From NCBI GenBank assembly GCA_009785345.1, contig WQWL01000005.1:1-64000 (forward strand): 64,000 nucleotides of DNA. The letters are read 5' to 3'. The notes below the pieces were generated by a model. That model did no database searches. It was not told the origin of the DNA and saw nothing but the letters and a program-made list of their open reading frames with translations. Shown here one piece after another: positions 17,533 through 26,488 of the stretch (positions are counted from its first letter, which is position 1; every line of letters starts with the position of its first letter). The position numbers and the translations under genes were made by a program. Source of the DNA: Oscillospiraceae bacterium. GTDB taxonomy: Bacteria > Bacillota > Clostridia > Oscillospirales > Oscillospiraceae.

Positions 17533-18202
17533 GTTCACTAAAATGTAGTCTTATTTCAAAAACACCGACATTTGAATTTAGAAGATATGGTGCAAAGGAT
17601 AAATCACGTTGAGCAACACCATGTTCTGCAAAAGCATCCGTTACGATTGAAATCAGAGACTGCCTTTCACTATCAGATAAATTCGGAATTTCAACAACTA
17701 TTTCTGATGATGATGTGTTTTGAGGAGATTCTAAGAAGTCTCCTATAAGGGATGTTATATTTGCATCAATATAATCCTGCGATGATGGAGAAAACCAAAA
17801 ACGCATAGTACCTTCATTAACATTGATACTCACGGCTCCATTTGTTGATGAACTGTTGCGCTGATCTTCCGTCACATCATTATTCGTGTCATCGAAGTAT
17901 TCATCATCGTTTTGAGGCGGATACAATGATTCCTGATCATTTGTATCATTATCGCCCTCTGTTGGATCATCCGGATATTGATTGTTGTCTAGATGTGAAT
18001 CCTCATTATCATCCGGCTGCTCTGCCTGTTGACCATCGTTGTTATCAGGTGCGGCTACGCTTATTTGTGGGCTATCGGTGTTGCTCGGACCGCCGTTCCA
18101 TGCGATATACATAAAAGTAACGGCAGGAATAACGAACAAGAAGACAGCAATAATTATTGCCATACCAATTTTTCCGCGTTCCGTTAATTCATAATCCTTC
18201 AA
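17513..18202 (-). CDS. Single-pass membrane protein with acidic linker, unknown function
   Basis: I do not recognise this 229-residue protein. It has a short cytoplasmic start (KDYELTERGKIG), one transmembrane segment (about 15-36, AIIIAVFLFVIPAVTFMYIAW), an extracytoplasmic Asp/Asn/Glu-rich linker of about 80 residues, and a folded C-terminal domain (about 120-225). I take the TTG at 18202, because AAAGGGTGG lies about 8 bp upstream; an upstream GTG at 18235 would add 11 residues. The 3' end overlaps the murF end by 20 bp. Location beside murF hints at a wall-related role, but this is only proximity. Confidence 0.6.
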   Translation of the reverse strand: MKDYELTERGKIGMAIIIAVFLFVIPAVTFMYIAWNGGPSNTDSPQISVAAPDNNDGQQAEQPDDNEDSHLDNNQYPDDPTEGDNDTNDQESLYPPQNDDEYFDDTNNDVTEDQRNSSSTNGAVSINVNEGTMRFWFSPSSQDYIDANITSLIGDFLESPQNTSSSEIVVEIPNLSDSERQSLISIVTDAFAEHGVAQRDLSFAPYLLNSNVGVFEIRLHFSEPTPNLK

Positions 18203-18320
18203 ACGAATCCACCCTTTCTCACATCTATTTGCCACAAATTACATGATTTTATATTTGCGTGCAAATAGGACAATTTATATTGTTAATGTGTAGCATAACA
18301 CATTTAACCGTAGAAAACCA

Positions 18321-19382
18321 CTATCCGGAAATAAATGTTAGAATTTCTTTTAGTCGCTGTGCTTCAGCTTCAATTGAGAAAAACTGCTTTTTATGCAACT
18401 CTTTGCGATTCTCTATAAGCTGCTGATTACGTAAAATTTGCTGATTAAGTTGATCCACATCTGCTTGAAGCTTTGCAATATAATCATCAGTATGCTGTGC
18501 AAATCGTTCAGCATATTCTTTTAGCATTTTTACACGCAGTACACCATCACCCATCAACAAATCATAGTCAAATTCAGATGCAGCGAGCAATTTATTGACT
18601 ATTTCGCGTCTTGATGAGTTTGGAAGTGAGTCAGGAATCGTATTGAGATAATCTTCAATAAGATATATTGAGTCGGTTTTCTTTGATTTTAAAGCGAGAG
18701 CATCGTACAACTCGTCTGTATTGAGGAATCTGTCAGTATAACTTTCAGTTTGTTGTTCTCTTTCTTGAGCTACAGATGGGACATATTCTGTTCTGAAGCG
18801 ACTTGCTTCACCGAGCGGTGGGACGACTGGCTCAGGTAATGGTTGAGGTTGTGGGAGAGCCGCAGGAGTTTCCACAACCGGTGCTTCAATAACGACTGGC
18901 ATCTTGACAACCGGAGCCTCCACTACAGGCGTTTCGACAACGACCGGAGCCTCGACAACAGGTGCTTCGACAACGACCGGAGCTTCAACAATGGCAGGTG
19001 TCTCCACAACAGGCACTTCAATTGGTGGTGTTTCTATTGTGGGAGCCTGTGAATCATACAAAGGAGTATCTGTGATTTTTACAACAACTGGATCTTTGGG
19101 AAGAACGGGCTTAATTTCTGAATCTATGTTAACGGTTCTTATTGGTGTGTTTGTTTGGAAGGCCGGAGCTGATGTTCCAGATGCCGATTGTCGTGTAGCC
19201 GATGTCACATTAACATTAGTTCTGGGTGTGTTAAAAATCGGTCTAGCATCCGACTCGTTGGGCGATACCTGCCTACTTGAACGGGTGTTCCGTGCTGCAT
19301 TTTCAGGTTCAGCCTTTTCACGTATAACACCTGCGCGTTCCAGCATAGCTAGTATTTTGTTCTCACTTTTTTTCTCCGGCAT
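18321..19382 (-). CDS. Proline-valine repeat protein with C-terminal coiled coil, unknown function
   Basis: This 353-residue protein has no signal peptide or membrane segment. Residues about 1-110 are polar and low in complexity, with an opening ENKILAMLERAGVI. Residues about 110-190 hold degenerate repeats of the type VVEAPVV, rich in Pro, Val, Glu and Ala. The C-terminal third folds as helices ending in a coiled coil (about 300-345). GGGAGG lies 7 bp before the ATG, so translation is well supported. The repeat would form an extended spacer between a short helix and the coiled coil. No family is recognised. Confidence 0.65.
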   Translation of the reverse strand: MPEKKSENKILAMLERAGVIREKAEPENAARNTRSSRQVSPNESDARPIFNTPRTNVNVTSATRQSASGTSAPAFQTNTPIRTVNIDSEIKPVLPKDPVVVKITDTPLYDSQAPTIETPPIEVPVVETPAIVEAPVVVEAPVVEAPVVVETPVVEAPVVKMPVVIEAPVVETPAALPQPQPLPEPVVPPLGEASRFRTEYVPSVAQEREQQTESYTDRFLNTDELYDALALKSKKTDSIYLIEDYLNTIPDSLPNSSRREIVNKLLAASEFDYDLLMGDGVLRVKMLKEYAERFAQHTDDYIAKLQADVDQLNQQILRNQQLIENRKELHKKQFFSIEAEAQRLKEILTFISG

Positions 19383-19563
19383 GTTTCAAACCTCCCGGCA
19401 AATATTTGTAAAACTATTAAGGAATTCCTTTTTATCAAGCTATTCCATTCATTCATACACAATGATTCTATGCAACTCTTTGCAATCTGTCAAGGTTTTT
19501 TTGAAAATATGACTGTTTTTATGAAATGAAAGCTAAGAATAGATGATGAAAAGCATTTAAACT

Positions 19564-20772
19564 TTATGCTCCAAAGAACTTAGCATGAATGGTGGCAACG
19601 GAGCGGTCAGCATCATTTTCGTCGACAAGTACCGACACTTTTATTTCGCTTGTAGAAATCATTGCAATGTTTATTTTTGAGTCGTACAAGGCTTCAAACA
19701 TCATTGCAGCGACACCCGGAGAGGACATCATCCCTGCTCCAACAATACTTATTTTAGCGATTTTGTCGGTTGTGTTAATTTCTGTATACCCGATTACATC
19801 TTTATTTTCTTCAAGAATTTCAATTGCTTTATTCATATCCTCTCGGGAAACTGTGAAGCTGATATCATTTGTAAAGTCACGACCTATTGACTGTAAGATA
19901 ATATCTATATTAATCTTTGCATTAGCAAGCACTCTAAACACTTTAAATGCCACACCAGGTTCATCTCGTAAGCCAACAAGTGCAATTCGCGCAATGTTCG
20001 AATCTTTAGCGACACCACTAATTTTTGTATGTTCCACTTTGGTTACCCCCTTAATTATTGTTCCGGGTTTTCTATGGAGGCTAGAAAGAACTTCCATTTT
20101 AACACCGTAACGTTTTGCCATTTCAACCGATCTGTTATGAAGAATCTGTGCACCTAATGATGCCAATTCAATCATTTCGTCATATGTGATCTCGTCGAGT
20201 TTTTTTGCTCCGGGAACTTTATTTGGATCGGCAGTATAGACTCCATCAACATCGGTATATATTTTACAGAGGTCAGCATTGAGCGCAACCGCAATTGCAA
20301 CTGCTGTTGTGTCGGAGCCTCCGCGTCCGATTGTTGTTATGTCATCAAATTTATTTACACCTTGGAATCCGGCAACCAGGACAATTCTGCGTCGGTCGAG
20401 TTCAGCTTTCAACCTCTCTGCAGAGAGTGATTTAATGCGAGCACTCCCATAATCTGAATCAGTATTCATGCCTATTTGCCAACCTGTAAGAGAAACTACA
20501 GGTAAACCTAGCTTTTCTAAAGCCATTGCCATCAAGGCAACAGATGCTTGCTCTCCCGTTGACAATAGTACGTCCATCTCACGCATGGATGGATTTGGAT
20601 TAAGCTCTTTTGCCTTTCGAATGAGCTCATCGGTTGTATCTGCTTGTGCAGAAAGTACGGTGACAACATTATTGCCTTCAGAATAGGTTTCGGCGATTGT
20701 CCATGCGACACGTTGTATTGCCTCTGTGTCTGCAACAGAGCTTCCACCAAACTTCAATACTACTAATCCCAT
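19564..20772 (-). CDS. lysC: Aspartate kinase
   Basis: This 402-residue enzyme makes aspartyl phosphate, the first step towards Lys, Thr and Met. The kinase domain opens with KFGGSSVAD and contains GRGGSDTTAVAIA and the substrate loop of the family; two ACT domains follow (about 265-400), where feedback inhibition acts. Its ATG overlaps the stop of hom by one base (TAATG), so the two genes are translationally coupled. Which amino acid controls it cannot be read from sequence. Confidence 0.95.
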   Translation of the reverse strand: MGLVVLKFGGSSVADTEAIQRVAWTIAETYSEGNNVVTVLSAQADTTDELIRKAKELNPNPSMREMDVLLSTGEQASVALMAMALEKLGLPVVSLTGWQIGMNTDSDYGSARIKSLSAERLKAELDRRRIVLVAGFQGVNKFDDITTIGRGGSDTTAVAIAVALNADLCKIYTDVDGVYTADPNKVPGAKKLDEITYDEMIELASLGAQILHNRSVEMAKRYGVKMEVLSSLHRKPGTIIKGVTKVEHTKISGVAKDSNIARIALVGLRDEPGVAFKVFRVLANAKINIDIILQSIGRDFTNDISFTVSREDMNKAIEILEENKDVIGYTEINTTDKIAKISIVGAGMMSSPGVAAMMFEALYDSKINIAMISTSEIKVSVLVDENDADRSVATIHAKFFGA

Positions 20773-21980
20773 TAATGATCTCCTAATACTCTAAATTGCG
20801 ACTTTGCGGAAATTCCACGCTTTAATATATCGTCTATCATTTCTCCGTTCATAACACCTGTCATAAATGCTGTTTCTATGCTGGACCCCTCAGAAAAAAT
20901 CACATTGCCAAACTCTTTTTCAACTTTTTCGCGAGATGCATCAGTTCTAATGTACCATGCAGAATCTAACAACATAGGGCTTTTTACAAACCCATCATAC
21001 CCAGTTTTCCAACTTATCCATTTTTGTGCATGAAGGTGCTTTGATGCATCTATGACGTCCGCAATAACAGAGCTTGCTGTTGGCAGTTTGCCGGCTCCGG
21101 CACCACAAAAGACAACATCACCTACAGCATTACCACGTACAACAACCCCATTCATTACACCGTCAACAACAGCAAGAATACTGTCATTACTTATAAGATG
21201 CGGAGCGACATATGCAGAAATTTTGTCACCAACTACACGTGCACGACCAAGCAACTTTATTTTATACCCCAATTCAGAGGCATAATGCAAGTCTTCTATT
21301 GTTACTCCCGTTATTCCCTCTGTTTGAACTTGAGAGGGGAAAACATGTTGTCCAAATGCGAGAGATGAAAGTATACAGATTTTCCTGCATGTATCATGAC
21401 CATCGACATCAGCAGTTGGATCAGCTTCTGCATAGCCCTTGTTCTGAGCGTCAAGTAGTGACGCAGAAAAATCAGCACCTGTTTTATCCATATCAGTTAA
21501 AATATAGTTGGTGGTACCATTGAGTATACCATAAATTTCGGTAATAATATTTGCAGTCATGCATTGAGTGAGTGGTCTGATAACAGGAATTCCGCCTCCC
21601 ACGCTTGCTTCAAAGAGATAGTTAGCATTTTTCTCCTTTGCAAGCTGAAGCAATTCACTTCCATGTTCAGCAATAAGCTCTTTATTTGATGTAACAACAC
21701 TTTTGCCTATTTCAAGACAACGTCGAGTATACATAAGTGCGGCATCGATGCCACCAATAGCTTCGACAACAATTTGCACTTCAGGATCACTAACAATTAT
21801 TTCAAAATCTTTGATAAATAAGTGTGAATATGGATCATCAGAGAACTCTCTAATGTCTAAAATATACTTCACGCTTATTTCTTGGGCGGCATTTTGAGTT
21901 ATTCTATCTGCATTCTTGTCAAGAACACTGACAACTCCTGAACCAACGACGCCATAACCTAGTACAGCTATATTTATCAT
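20772..21980 (-). CDS. hom: Homoserine dehydrogenase
   Basis: The enzyme reduces aspartate semialdehyde to homoserine. The 402-residue product has the NAD(P) site AVLGYGVVGSGVV at its start, the catalytic domain with VGGGIPVIRPLT and ILNGTTNYILT, and a C-terminal ACT-like regulatory domain. I set the start at ATG 21980, with GAAAGGTG about 9 bp upstream; a longer frame would overlap the upstream membrane protein gene. It is followed directly by lysC in a threonine/methionine branch operon; thrB and thrC are not nearby. Confidence 0.95.
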   Translation of the reverse strand: MINIAVLGYGVVGSGVVSVLDKNADRITQNAAQEISVKYILDIREFSDDPYSHLFIKDFEIIVSDPEVQIVVEAIGGIDAALMYTRRCLEIGKSVVTSNKELIAEHGSELLQLAKEKNANYLFEASVGGGIPVIRPLTQCMTANIITEIYGILNGTTNYILTDMDKTGADFSASLLDAQNKGYAEADPTADVDGHDTCRKICILSSLAFGQHVFPSQVQTEGITGVTIEDLHYASELGYKIKLLGRARVVGDKISAYVAPHLISNDSILAVVDGVMNGVVVRGNAVGDVVFCGAGAGKLPTASSVIADVIDASKHLHAQKWISWKTGYDGFVKSPMLLDSAWYIRTDASREKVEKEFGNVIFSEGSSIETAFMTGVMNGEMIDDILKRGISAKSQFRVLGDH

Positions 21981-22002
21981 TTTTGAAACACCTTTCAGTT
22001 GA

Positions 22003-22770
22003 TTAAGCACTCGAAGCGAGCAAATGAGCTATGCCAATTGTAATTCCAACTAATATTGGTTGATGTGCGATATATATTAACAGCGCATTCCTTCCGATAA
22101 CGGGAAAAAAAGGAACTTTTACTTCATAAAACCACGACGGAAACTTGTTTTCACGTATATATTCTCCAATCCATGTACCAAATAAAAACACAAATATCCA
22201 CGGCAGAATTGGCTGATAATCGAAAGTGACAAAACCGGGCTGTCTCCAACCAAGCACGGACAGTACGTCATTGAGTATATTGTGAAGAGCATTATGCATC
22301 TCTATGTTATCAAAGCTTGGCGATAGAAACGCTCTTACAAGAGCACTCACGACGATTAAGATAATGTAAATGAAGGGTGCAACTTTTCGTGGTATATTAT
22401 CCCAAAATTTGCGAGTGATACCATAGAACATCATGAGAAATCCAAGTAAATGCAAAATACCAAATATTATAGGCATCTCCATTTGAGTTGTAATATAAGA
22501 TATTATAACAGCAATGACAAGAACTATTGCGCCACGTTCAACATTGCCTTTTGAAAAACGTGACGACACACCTGAAACAGCAACAAAAACACCAATAAAT
22601 ATAATTTGTAGTATATTAAATATCGGATTGCGGTATAGCCAGAGAGGTGCGTCAAGAAATGCCCATGCATTGTAGAAAGCGTGGTGGATTACCATTAATG
22701 CAACGGCAAAACCACGCAACGCGTCGATAATATCAATTCGTTTTTTTTGAGCTTTCAATTTTGGAACCAT
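22003..22770 (-). CDS. DUF1624 / HGSNAT-like acyltransferase membrane protein
   Basis: The 255-residue protein is hydrophobic with about seven predicted membrane segments. Its opening KKRIDIIDALRGFAVALMVIHHAFYNAWAF is the family hallmark of the heparan-alpha-glucosaminide N-acetyltransferase catalytic domain (DUF1624), with the conserved RG and HH. Bacterial members are thought to acylate sugars or envelope polymers, but activities are largely untested. It is 6 bp downstream of the ABC permease gene and 22 bp upstream of hom, so it may be read with either. Confidence 0.8.
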   Translation of the reverse strand: MVPKLKAQKKRIDIIDALRGFAVALMVIHHAFYNAWAFLDAPLWLYRNPIFNILQIIFIGVFVAVSGVSSRFSKGNVERGAIVLVIAVIISYITTQMEMPIIFGILHLLGFLMMFYGITRKFWDNIPRKVAPFIYIILIVVSALVRAFLSPSFDNIEMHNALHNILNDVLSVLGWRQPGFVTFDYQPILPWIFVFLFGTWIGEYIRENKFPSWFYEVKVPFFPVIGRNALLIYIAHQPILVGITIGIAHLLASSA

Positions 22771-22776
22771 CCAATT

Positions 22777-23619
22777 TTATAGTCTTATTTCATCTCCGGA
22801 GTTATCTATTTTTTTCGCATTTTGTGCAAACAATGCAACAAGGAAGAGGGCAATCATAATACCAAATACGAAAATAGTTGAAATCCCGATATCAGTAAGT
22901 ACAGATATGGACATTGCGTTATTAACTAGGGGCATTTGTGCTAATGTGTTCAATGCAAATGGATTGAACATATAATCCATTTCCATCATAGCGAACATCA
23001 ACGGTAGAAACATCGATATTGTGATGCAAACTGCAGCACTCATTCCGGCTCTGCCTGTAGCAGTTCCAAGTGTGAGATGCATACATGCATAAAACATCAA
23101 GTGCACCCCAGCCAATGCACCGGAAATTAGTACACTAGACAAAATTAAATCGTTCACTTCAAAAATAAGGAATGAAACCGCCCATGATGCTAACATTGAA
23201 ATAATAGACATTATCAATACTGAAATAGGATAGATGATGAATTTTGGAAAGAGATACGAAAAACTTCTTAACCCTGCACTTTTTGGAATGATAATAGCTC
23301 GTTTTTTCTGCTCGCCACCTGCAGCTTTATTCATGAGTATTATCATTACAATTAAGCCGATACCTGTAATGGCTTCAACTGAAGATGAAACGCCTATGGA
23401 GGAAGCGGTACCGAAAAACTCAACCATTCCGGTAATATCAGTATCAAGTTCATAGTAATAAAAATCGCTTAAGTTATACATAAGAGCACCGGTTCCCACT
23501 ATCAAAAGCGGAAAAAAGACAGCCAAACCTAAAATAACAAGTGCAATAATCAAAAACTTATAAGTTCTTAGATATGCCAGGAACTCTTTTTTAAAGCACG
23601 CTTTTGTTTGTAAGCTCAT
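22777..23619 (-). CDS. ABC-2 type transporter permease
   Basis: The 280-residue protein has a cytoplasmic start (ACFKKEFLAYLRTYKFL) followed by six hydrophobic segments, the layout of ABC-2 permeases. Its ATG overlaps the stop of the ATPase gene (ATGA), so the two form one exporter. Substrate is unknown; such pairs often export peptides, lipids or drugs, or signal in Bacillota. Confidence 0.85.
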   Translation of the reverse strand: MSLQTKACFKKEFLAYLRTYKFLIIALVILGLAVFFPLLIVGTGALMYNLSDFYYYELDTDITGMVEFFGTASSIGVSSSVEAITGIGLIVMIILMNKAAGGEQKKRAIIIPKSAGLRSFSYLFPKFIIYPISVLIMSIISMLASWAVSFLIFEVNDLILSSVLISGALAGVHLMFYACMHLTLGTATGRAGMSAAVCITISMFLPLMFAMMEMDYMFNPFALNTLAQMPLVNNAMSISVLTDIGISTIFVFGIMIALFLVALFAQNAKKIDNSGDEIRL

Positions 23620-24557
23620 TGTACATATCCTCCTGTCATTGTATGAGAATATGGCAGCAATTGACCGCTGTTTACTCCAAGATAAATTTGTTCAAGCGTC
23701 AGTCGGTTAAACCATACACCTTCCGGAACAATTTGCTTGCTTGCTAGTGTAGTTACAACCTTGTAGAAAAACTCAGCTTCGCTTATACCCTCTTTAGCAT
23801 ATACAACAACATCGTTGTATTGTTGTATATGCACCTGTCCAATGGTATCGATCTCTTGCAAAACACTAGCAGTTACGTTTGCATGCCGTGAGCGAACTAT
23901 AATTGAGTTTCCGGTTCCAAATGTTTTAATAACATCATCGAGATAACCTTCAACAGCCATAACGCCATTTCGAAGTATGCCTACCTTATTAGCTACACGT
24001 TCAACATCGGCTAAAATATGAGTACAAAGGATGATTGTAGAACCTGAAGCCGATAGAGCACTTATTATGTTCATAACTTCTGCTCTGCCTTCAGGATCAA
24101 GTGCAGATGTGGGCTCATCGAGAATTAACAAGTCCGGATTTGCATATAATGCAGCAGCAATCCCTATTCGCTGAATCATTCCACGAGAGTAGCCATCTAT
24201 GCGTCTGGTTGCACTATTAGACATTCCTGTCAGATGCAATACTTCTGCAGTACGTTCTTTAATATTGCCACTATAATCACAGCATGTAGCAATAAAGTCG
24301 AGGTACTCATAACTATTCATGTAACCGAATAGGGCAGGAGATTCCGGAAGATAACCTATTACCATATCTTCGCTTGCGTGTATAATCTCCCCATGATCCT
24401 TCGGTATAATATTGCATAGAATATTCATAGTGGTTGTTTTACCACAGCCATTTGTGCCCAAAAACCCATAAATATCGCCCTTTTCGATACTCATGTTGAG
24501 TCCGTTTAGCACTGAGAAGCCACCATAACTTTTGGTTAATCCGTTGATTTTTAACAT
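23616..24557 (-). CDS. ABC transporter ATP-binding protein
   Basis: This 313-residue ATPase has Walker A GTNGCGKTT, signature YSRGMIQRI (a variant of LSGGQ), Walker B LLILDEPTSALDPEG and the switch histidine in LCTHILADVE. A C-terminal extension of about 90 residues is usual for the ABC-2/CcmA-like branch. I take ATG 24557 because GAAAGGA lies upstream and the conserved start is MLKINGLTKSYG. It is translationally coupled to the permease. Confidence 0.92.
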   Translation of the reverse strand: MLKINGLTKSYGGFSVLNGLNMSIEKGDIYGFLGTNGCGKTTTMNILCNIIPKDHGEIIHASEDMVIGYLPESPALFGYMNSYEYLDFIATCCDYSGNIKERTAEVLHLTGMSNSATRRIDGYSRGMIQRIGIAAALYANPDLLILDEPTSALDPEGRAEVMNIISALSASGSTIILCTHILADVERVANKVGILRNGVMAVEGYLDDVIKTFGTGNSIIVRSRHANVTASVLQEIDTIGQVHIQQYNDVVVYAKEGISEAEFFYKVVTTLASKQIVPEGVWFNRLTLEQIYLGVNSGQLLPYSHTMTGGYVQ

Positions 24558-24618
24558 GTAATAAGCAGTCCTTTCAAAGCTCTTTACGTTATGCATTTAA
24601 CAACAATAAGGATAGTTG

Positions 24619-25677
24619 TTAAAATACAAATAATCTCATTAATATGAAATTCGAAAACTCATTAGCAGCTAGTATCATCATGATTATAACAGGAATTGAC
24701 ACGAAAAATCGAGCTGTTTTTTTCCATGGATTTTTTTCAGGCCAAGCATTTTCGATTTTATATTTCCGCATGGCAGGTATTTTTGAAAGAAAAACAATTA
24801 CTCCGACGACTAATAATGCAAGAAAAGCGATTGCATATATATAGAAAATCGTGGTTATAAGTCGGCTTTCAGGATACGTAGCTTCGGACAACGTTGATAA
24901 AATCAGAGCACCTGCAGCTATTGCATTTACTATTGCGTGAAGAATGGTGACTGTATAAAGTGAACCGGTCGCATATCGTATATAACCCAGCGCAAGACCA
25001 TATGCTGTTGTGTAAAAGAACATATATAGGCTACCATGCATTAATCCAAATATTACTGAAGAAATGATAATAGCAATGCCGGTTCCATATGGCTTGAGTG
25101 CATCATACATTATTCCTCTACACCAAAACTCTTCGAAAAGTGGAGCTATAACAACTAGCATAAAGACCAGATAAATTATGCTTATAAGATTGGTCGGCAT
25201 TTCCATAGTTGATGGTCTAAACAGTTCTTCTATGTAGCCTGACACGCCTAGATTGCTTGTTATTAGATGAGAAACGAGCAATGTTAGCATAGCGACCCCG
25301 TGACCTAAGCCATATGAAGCAGGAAAGGTGCCTAGTGCACGTGCGAGTCTCTTGGGCTTTTGATAAAGTTCACGATACTTGCCCTTATATAATTTGAAAC
25401 TGTTGAATATGAGCATCGTGGCTAATAATGGAATAACATATATAAATAATAATGCAATAGAGTTATTAATCAAGCTGACTATGGATTCGCCTAGCGAATT
25501 TGTAAAATTGCTAAAGAATACTTGAATAAATCCGGTAATAGATCTGCACACAAAGTAGATAATCATTGACAGTCCAAGTTTTGCACAGACTCTTTTATAT
25601 CCAGAAAGCTTTGACTCATTTCTTTGTTCCGGCTCAAATTCATCCGGATTTATGTAGCTTTGGTCATTAACATCCAT
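24619..25677 (-). CDS. CPBP family intramembrane glutamic protease (CAAX protease-like)
   Basis: The 352-residue integral membrane protein has about eight hydrophobic segments. The CPBP/Abi motifs are visible: APLFEEFWCRGI (the EExxxR motif), FGLMHGSLYMFF (FxxxH) and LHAIVNAIA (HxxxN). These enzymes cleave within membranes and in bacteria serve in peptide processing, immunity to self-made bacteriocins or signalling. It lies 62 bp upstream of the ABC exporter genes in the same direction, so it may process the exporter's substrate; that is an inference. Confidence 0.88.
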   Translation of the reverse strand: MDVNDQSYINPDEFEPEQRNESKLSGYKRVCAKLGLSMIIYFVCRSITGFIQVFFSNFTNSLGESIVSLINNSIALLFIYVIPLLATMLIFNSFKLYKGKYRELYQKPKRLARALGTFPASYGLGHGVAMLTLLVSHLITSNLGVSGYIEELFRPSTMEMPTNLISIIYLVFMLVVIAPLFEEFWCRGIMYDALKPYGTGIAIIISSVIFGLMHGSLYMFFYTTAYGLALGYIRYATGSLYTVTILHAIVNAIAAGALILSTLSEATYPESRLITTIFYIYAIAFLALLVVGVIVFLSKIPAMRKYKIENAWPEKNPWKKTARFFVSIPVIIMMILAANEFSNFILMRLFVF

Positions 25678-25725
25678 TGGCAGCGTTCCTCTGTATTATA
25701 AAATAGTATCGTATTATGGCACAAA

Positions 25726-25750
25726 TCCCCCGCTATGTATAAGCAGGGGA
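25726..25750 (-). terminator. Hairpin terminator after yajC
   Basis: TCCCCCGCT and AGCAGGGGA form a strong GC-rich stem with one bulge in the gap between yajC and the CPBP protease gene. On the minus strand it is followed by ATTTGTG, a modest T-tract. Confidence 0.55.
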
Positions 25751-25778
25751 ATGATTTTGATAATGAATACAGAAAATA

Positions 25779-26063
25779 TTACTTTGCAGGTTCTTCAGTT
25801 GATTTACCTACGGTGGAAATTGCCCATTTTGCGACTTGAATACGTACCCTGTCTTCGCCGGTTTCAAAAGTGATTTTATCTTCACCAATATTAACAACTT
25901 TCCCGTGTATTCCGCCTATGGTTGTAATTGTGTCGCCAGCTTTCAGAGCACTTCGCATTTCAGCGAGATTTTTCTTTTTCTTTTGTTCGGGTCTGATCAT
26001 GAAAAAGTAGAATATACCTACCATTACCAAGATCATGGGAATCATTGCAAAGCCACCATCCAT
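25779..26063 (-). CDS. yajC: Preprotein translocase subunit YajC
   Basis: YajC is a small membrane partner of the SecDF-SecYEG translocase. The 94-residue product has one membrane segment (MIPMILVMVGIFYFFMI) followed at once by the hallmark RPEQKKKKNLAEMRSALKAGD and a small beta domain with TIGGIHGKVV. I prefer ATG 26063, where GAAAGGA lies 12 bp upstream, to a start at 26084 that would sit on the ribosome binding site. secD and secF are not adjacent. Confidence 0.92.
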   Translation of the reverse strand: MDGGFAMIPMILVMVGIFYFFMIRPEQKKKKNLAEMRSALKAGDTITTIGGIHGKVVNIGEDKITFETGEDRVRIQVAKWAISTVGKSTEEPAK

Positions 26064-26488
26064 AATAAAGTTCATTCCTTTCACATTTGCATCATAACAC
26101 TACGCTACGGTGATATACACTGTGGCGCAAACGTTACACCATCATTAATAGCCATATGATTATACTCGAGTGCCTAATAAAATGCAAGTAAAATCTGTCT
26201 CCAACATGCAATATGTCGCGAATTTTTAGAGGTACCCTTATAAGCTTACCAAAGAAAACAAGCGGTGTAGCCGTAGGTGTGTAGCGCTATATTGAAATAT
26301 CAACGAAGTTACACACGCGAAAATCTATTACATATCGCTTGATTGCGGCTAGTCTGTGATAAGCAATTGACTTGTATGACTGGCATGAGCGACAATAAAA
26401 AACTTACTATTTTAATAACTCATTATTTTTGGTATAATGGTCGCCAGCATACAGTGCTTTGTCGAAAAGAAAGGAAACATTTCGCAAC
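26064..26488. other. Divergent intergenic region between yajC and the carboxypeptidase gene
   Basis: These 425 bp hold the yajC promoter (minus strand) and a possible plus-strand promoter TTGACT (26367-26372) and GACAAT (26391-26396), 18 bp apart, for the carboxypeptidase gene, plus a TATAAT at 26433. Between them, 26210-26340 has a small stem (GTGTGTA near 26276 with TACACAC near 26316) but no recognised RNA family. No credible coding frame is present. Confidence 0.45.
26159..26187 (-). promoter_or_regulatory. Promoter of yajC
   Basis: On the minus strand TTGCAT (26187-26182) and TATAAT (26164-26159) are separated by 17 bp, about 95 bp upstream of the yajC ATG. Confidence 0.7.

Noticed and set aside
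19589-20110. 173-codon plus-strand frame opposite lysC
   Set aside because: Fully inside lysC on the other strand and without start signals.
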